Below, in pieces: positions 53,710 to 54,936 of a stretch of DNA of 54,936 bases. A program made the position numbers and the translations under genes. The notes under the pieces are model-generated. The model saw only the letters and a list, made by a program, of their open reading frames with translations. It was not told the DNA's origin and made no database searches. Position 1 is the first letter of the stretch. The number at the start of each line of letters is the position of its first letter. This stretch comes from Terriglobia bacterium (GTDB lineage: Bacteria > Acidobacteriota > Terriglobia > Terriglobales > Acidobacteriaceae): the NCBI GenBank assembly GCA_020073525.1, contig JAIQFA010000028.1, positions 1 to 54,936 of the forward strand, given 5' to 3'.

Positions 53710-54936
53710 TTGCGACGTCATCAAATGAATCTACGATCAGGTAACAACGAGCAAGGGATTGTGATCATGCTGGTGGCGGTTGTCATGCTGTTCGTGGTGG
53801 GGGCGATGGCTGCGCTTTCGATCGACGTGGTGACGCTTTACACCGCGCGCAGCGAAGCGCAACTGGCGGCCGATGCCGCGGCGCTGGCGGGCGCACGCGT
53901 GCTGGCCAACTCGGGGATGACGTCGGCCTCAACGACCGCATTGGGAATCGCAGCGGTGCCCATGGCAACTACCGTGGCCACGCAAGTGGCCGCCAGTAAC
54001 CAAGTGGGTGGTAGAAACCTGAATGCGGCTGGTGCGTGCACAGCAATCGGCGAGATCTGCATCAACATCAACCCAGGGGCCCTCAACTTTCTTTCGAATC
54101 CCAAAGTTACGGTGCAGGTACAGCGCACTGATCTGCCGACTTTTTTCGCCCGAATCTGGGGGCGCACCATGATCACGGTCAGAGCGTCGGCAACGGCCGA
54201 GGCTTACAATCCTTCGAATGCGCCTTCAATAGCGGCTACACCTTCGACACCAGTGGCGCCGACGTGCGTAAAACCGTGGCTCCTGCCGAATTTGGATCCT
54301 AGCAATCCGACTCCTGGAAGTACAATTTTTGATTCTATTAGCGGCTCGATCCAGAGCACCTCGCTTCTAGGATGGAGTTATAACACCGCTGCGCCTGTCG
54401 GCAAGGCGATGGGATTCGCCTGCGGTGTCGGCGGGAACTGCACGACTCCATTGCCTGCGCCAACATCCTGGCAGTACTATCCCGGGGACGACGCCACAAC
54501 GTTTCCCCACCCGACTAGTTCGCTTCCATCCTGCAACCCTGCACTGACAACCAATTACCAGGAAAGTATCGCCGGTTGCATCCAGACTCCGATTTCATGC
54601 AATAGCCTTGCCAACATCGACGTGAGCGCTTACGGCGCGTTGCGAAATGCCGATACAACCGATGCAGTGACTTGTCTGACTCATGCGACAAATAATGCAG
54701 GCGATACCGTCACTTCTACTTATCCGCCAACGACACCGTTTGAATTCATTGCAGGCGCTGACAACCCGGTTGTGAATAGCGTAGGAAATACCGTGATGGT
54801 CAGCAGTTCACTGGTCACCGTGCCCATATTCGACGTAAACACTTTCAATTCCGGAGTGCGAAACGTGCAGATCATAGGCTTTTTGCAATTGTTTCTGAAC
54901 CCGGACGGCTTGGCCTCGCCTGTAGGAAGCGTGGAT
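53710..54936 (+). CDS. TadG-like pilus assembly protein, truncated by the window
   Basis: 409 codons present, open to the right edge. Start chosen as TTG 53710, preceded 3 nt away by GAGGA; ATG 53725 lacks a site. Near the N-terminus EQGIVIMLVAVVMLFVVGAM is the TadG/TadE-like hydrophobic anchor, followed by AALSIDVVTLYTARSEAQLAADAAALAGARVL, the TadG signature. The remainder is Thr/Ser/Pro-rich with many Cys (CLTHATNNAGDTVT), so an exposed surface protein is expected. Confidence 0.85.
   Translation, partial: MRRHQMNLRSGNNEQGIVIMLVAVVMLFVVGAMAALSIDVVTLYTARSEAQLAADAAALAGARVLANSGMTSASTTALGIAAVPMATTVATQVAASNQVGGRNLNAAGACTAIGEICININPGALNFLSNPKVTVQVQRTDLPTFFARIWGRTMITVRASATAEAYNPSNAPSIAATPSTPVAPTCVKPWLLPNLDPSNPTPGSTIFDSISGSIQSTSLLGWSYNTAAPVGKAMGFACGVGGNCTTPLPAPTSWQYYPGDDATTFPHPTSSLPSCNPALTTNYQESIAGCIQTPISCNSLANIDVSAYGALRNADTTDAVTCLTHATNNAGDTVTSTYPPTTPFEFIAGADNPVVNSVGNTVMVSSSLVTVPIFDVNTFNSGVRNVQIIGFLQLFLNPDGLASPVGSVD

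Overview
The window looks like a chromosomal segment of an Acidobacteriota bacterium, most likely class Terriglobia (Koribacter-like relatives). This is judged from family content, not from a search. The pointers are small secreted proteins of a type frequent in that phylum, carboxypeptidase-regulatory-like secreted proteins, a HemQ/ChdC-type heme synthase in an apparently diderm cell (porin, Lol-type lipoproteins), a Tad pilus locus, moderately high GC, and many short palindromic intergenic repeats. No phage, integrase, transposase, rRNA or CRISPR array was seen.

Layout. 1-5184: glyoxylate bypass, with malate synthase (aceB, minus) followed by a TPR gene that runs off the left edge, and a divergent long isocitrate lyase of the mycobacterial ICL2 type (plus). 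5300-10420: a secreted zinc-dependent phospholipase C-like protein, an orphan Tat-exported periplasmic binding protein and several small proteins. 10528-12925: a perfect 17-nt palindrome followed by a compact operon of outer-membrane barrel, monoheme cytochrome c and soluble CuA cupredoxin, then a small secreted protein. 12940-16448: tRNA-Gln(CUG), an isochorismatase-fold hydrolase, a P-loop kinase with an RG-rich linker, coproheme decarboxylase (chdC), and an alkyltransferase-like protein. 16637-18706: duplicated DUF4397 lipoproteins and a STAS protein. 18951-21935: the dnaX-ybaB-recR operon. 22106-24572: a small Cys-containing peptide gene and a large secreted repeat protein. 25025-27233: an MmcB-like nuclease and a CHAD-HD protein carrying an in-frame palindromic repeat. 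27575-29684: a CRP/FNR-like site, an SRPBCC protein and a sigma-54 activator whose receiver domain lacks the phospho-acceptor Asp. 29848-35752: an SBP56-family protein, lon preceded by a HAIR-like operator, prephenate dehydratase and a RimI-like acetyltransferase. 35948-42588: a two-component system, fatty-acid desaturase, cytochrome c, a beta-hydroxyacid dehydrogenase and a secreted phosphoesterase. 42821-51800: a metallo-beta-lactamase-fold hydrolase, two coupled carboxypeptidase-regulatory-like proteins, small-domain proteins, a CtpA-type protease and a secreted dual-specificity-like phosphatase. 51987-54936: start of a Tad pilus locus (prepilin peptidase, two TadE-like pseudopilins, a TadG-like protein cut by the window edge).

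The main themes are central carbon metabolism (C2 assimilation), DNA replication and recombination, envelope and secretion functions, and redox proteins. The most promising undescribed unit is the porin - cytochrome c - CuA operon with its palindromic operator. Next come the HAIR-like site at lon, the pseudo-receiver activator with a CRP-like site, and at least three families of structured intergenic repeats, one of which has been captured inside a coding sequence.
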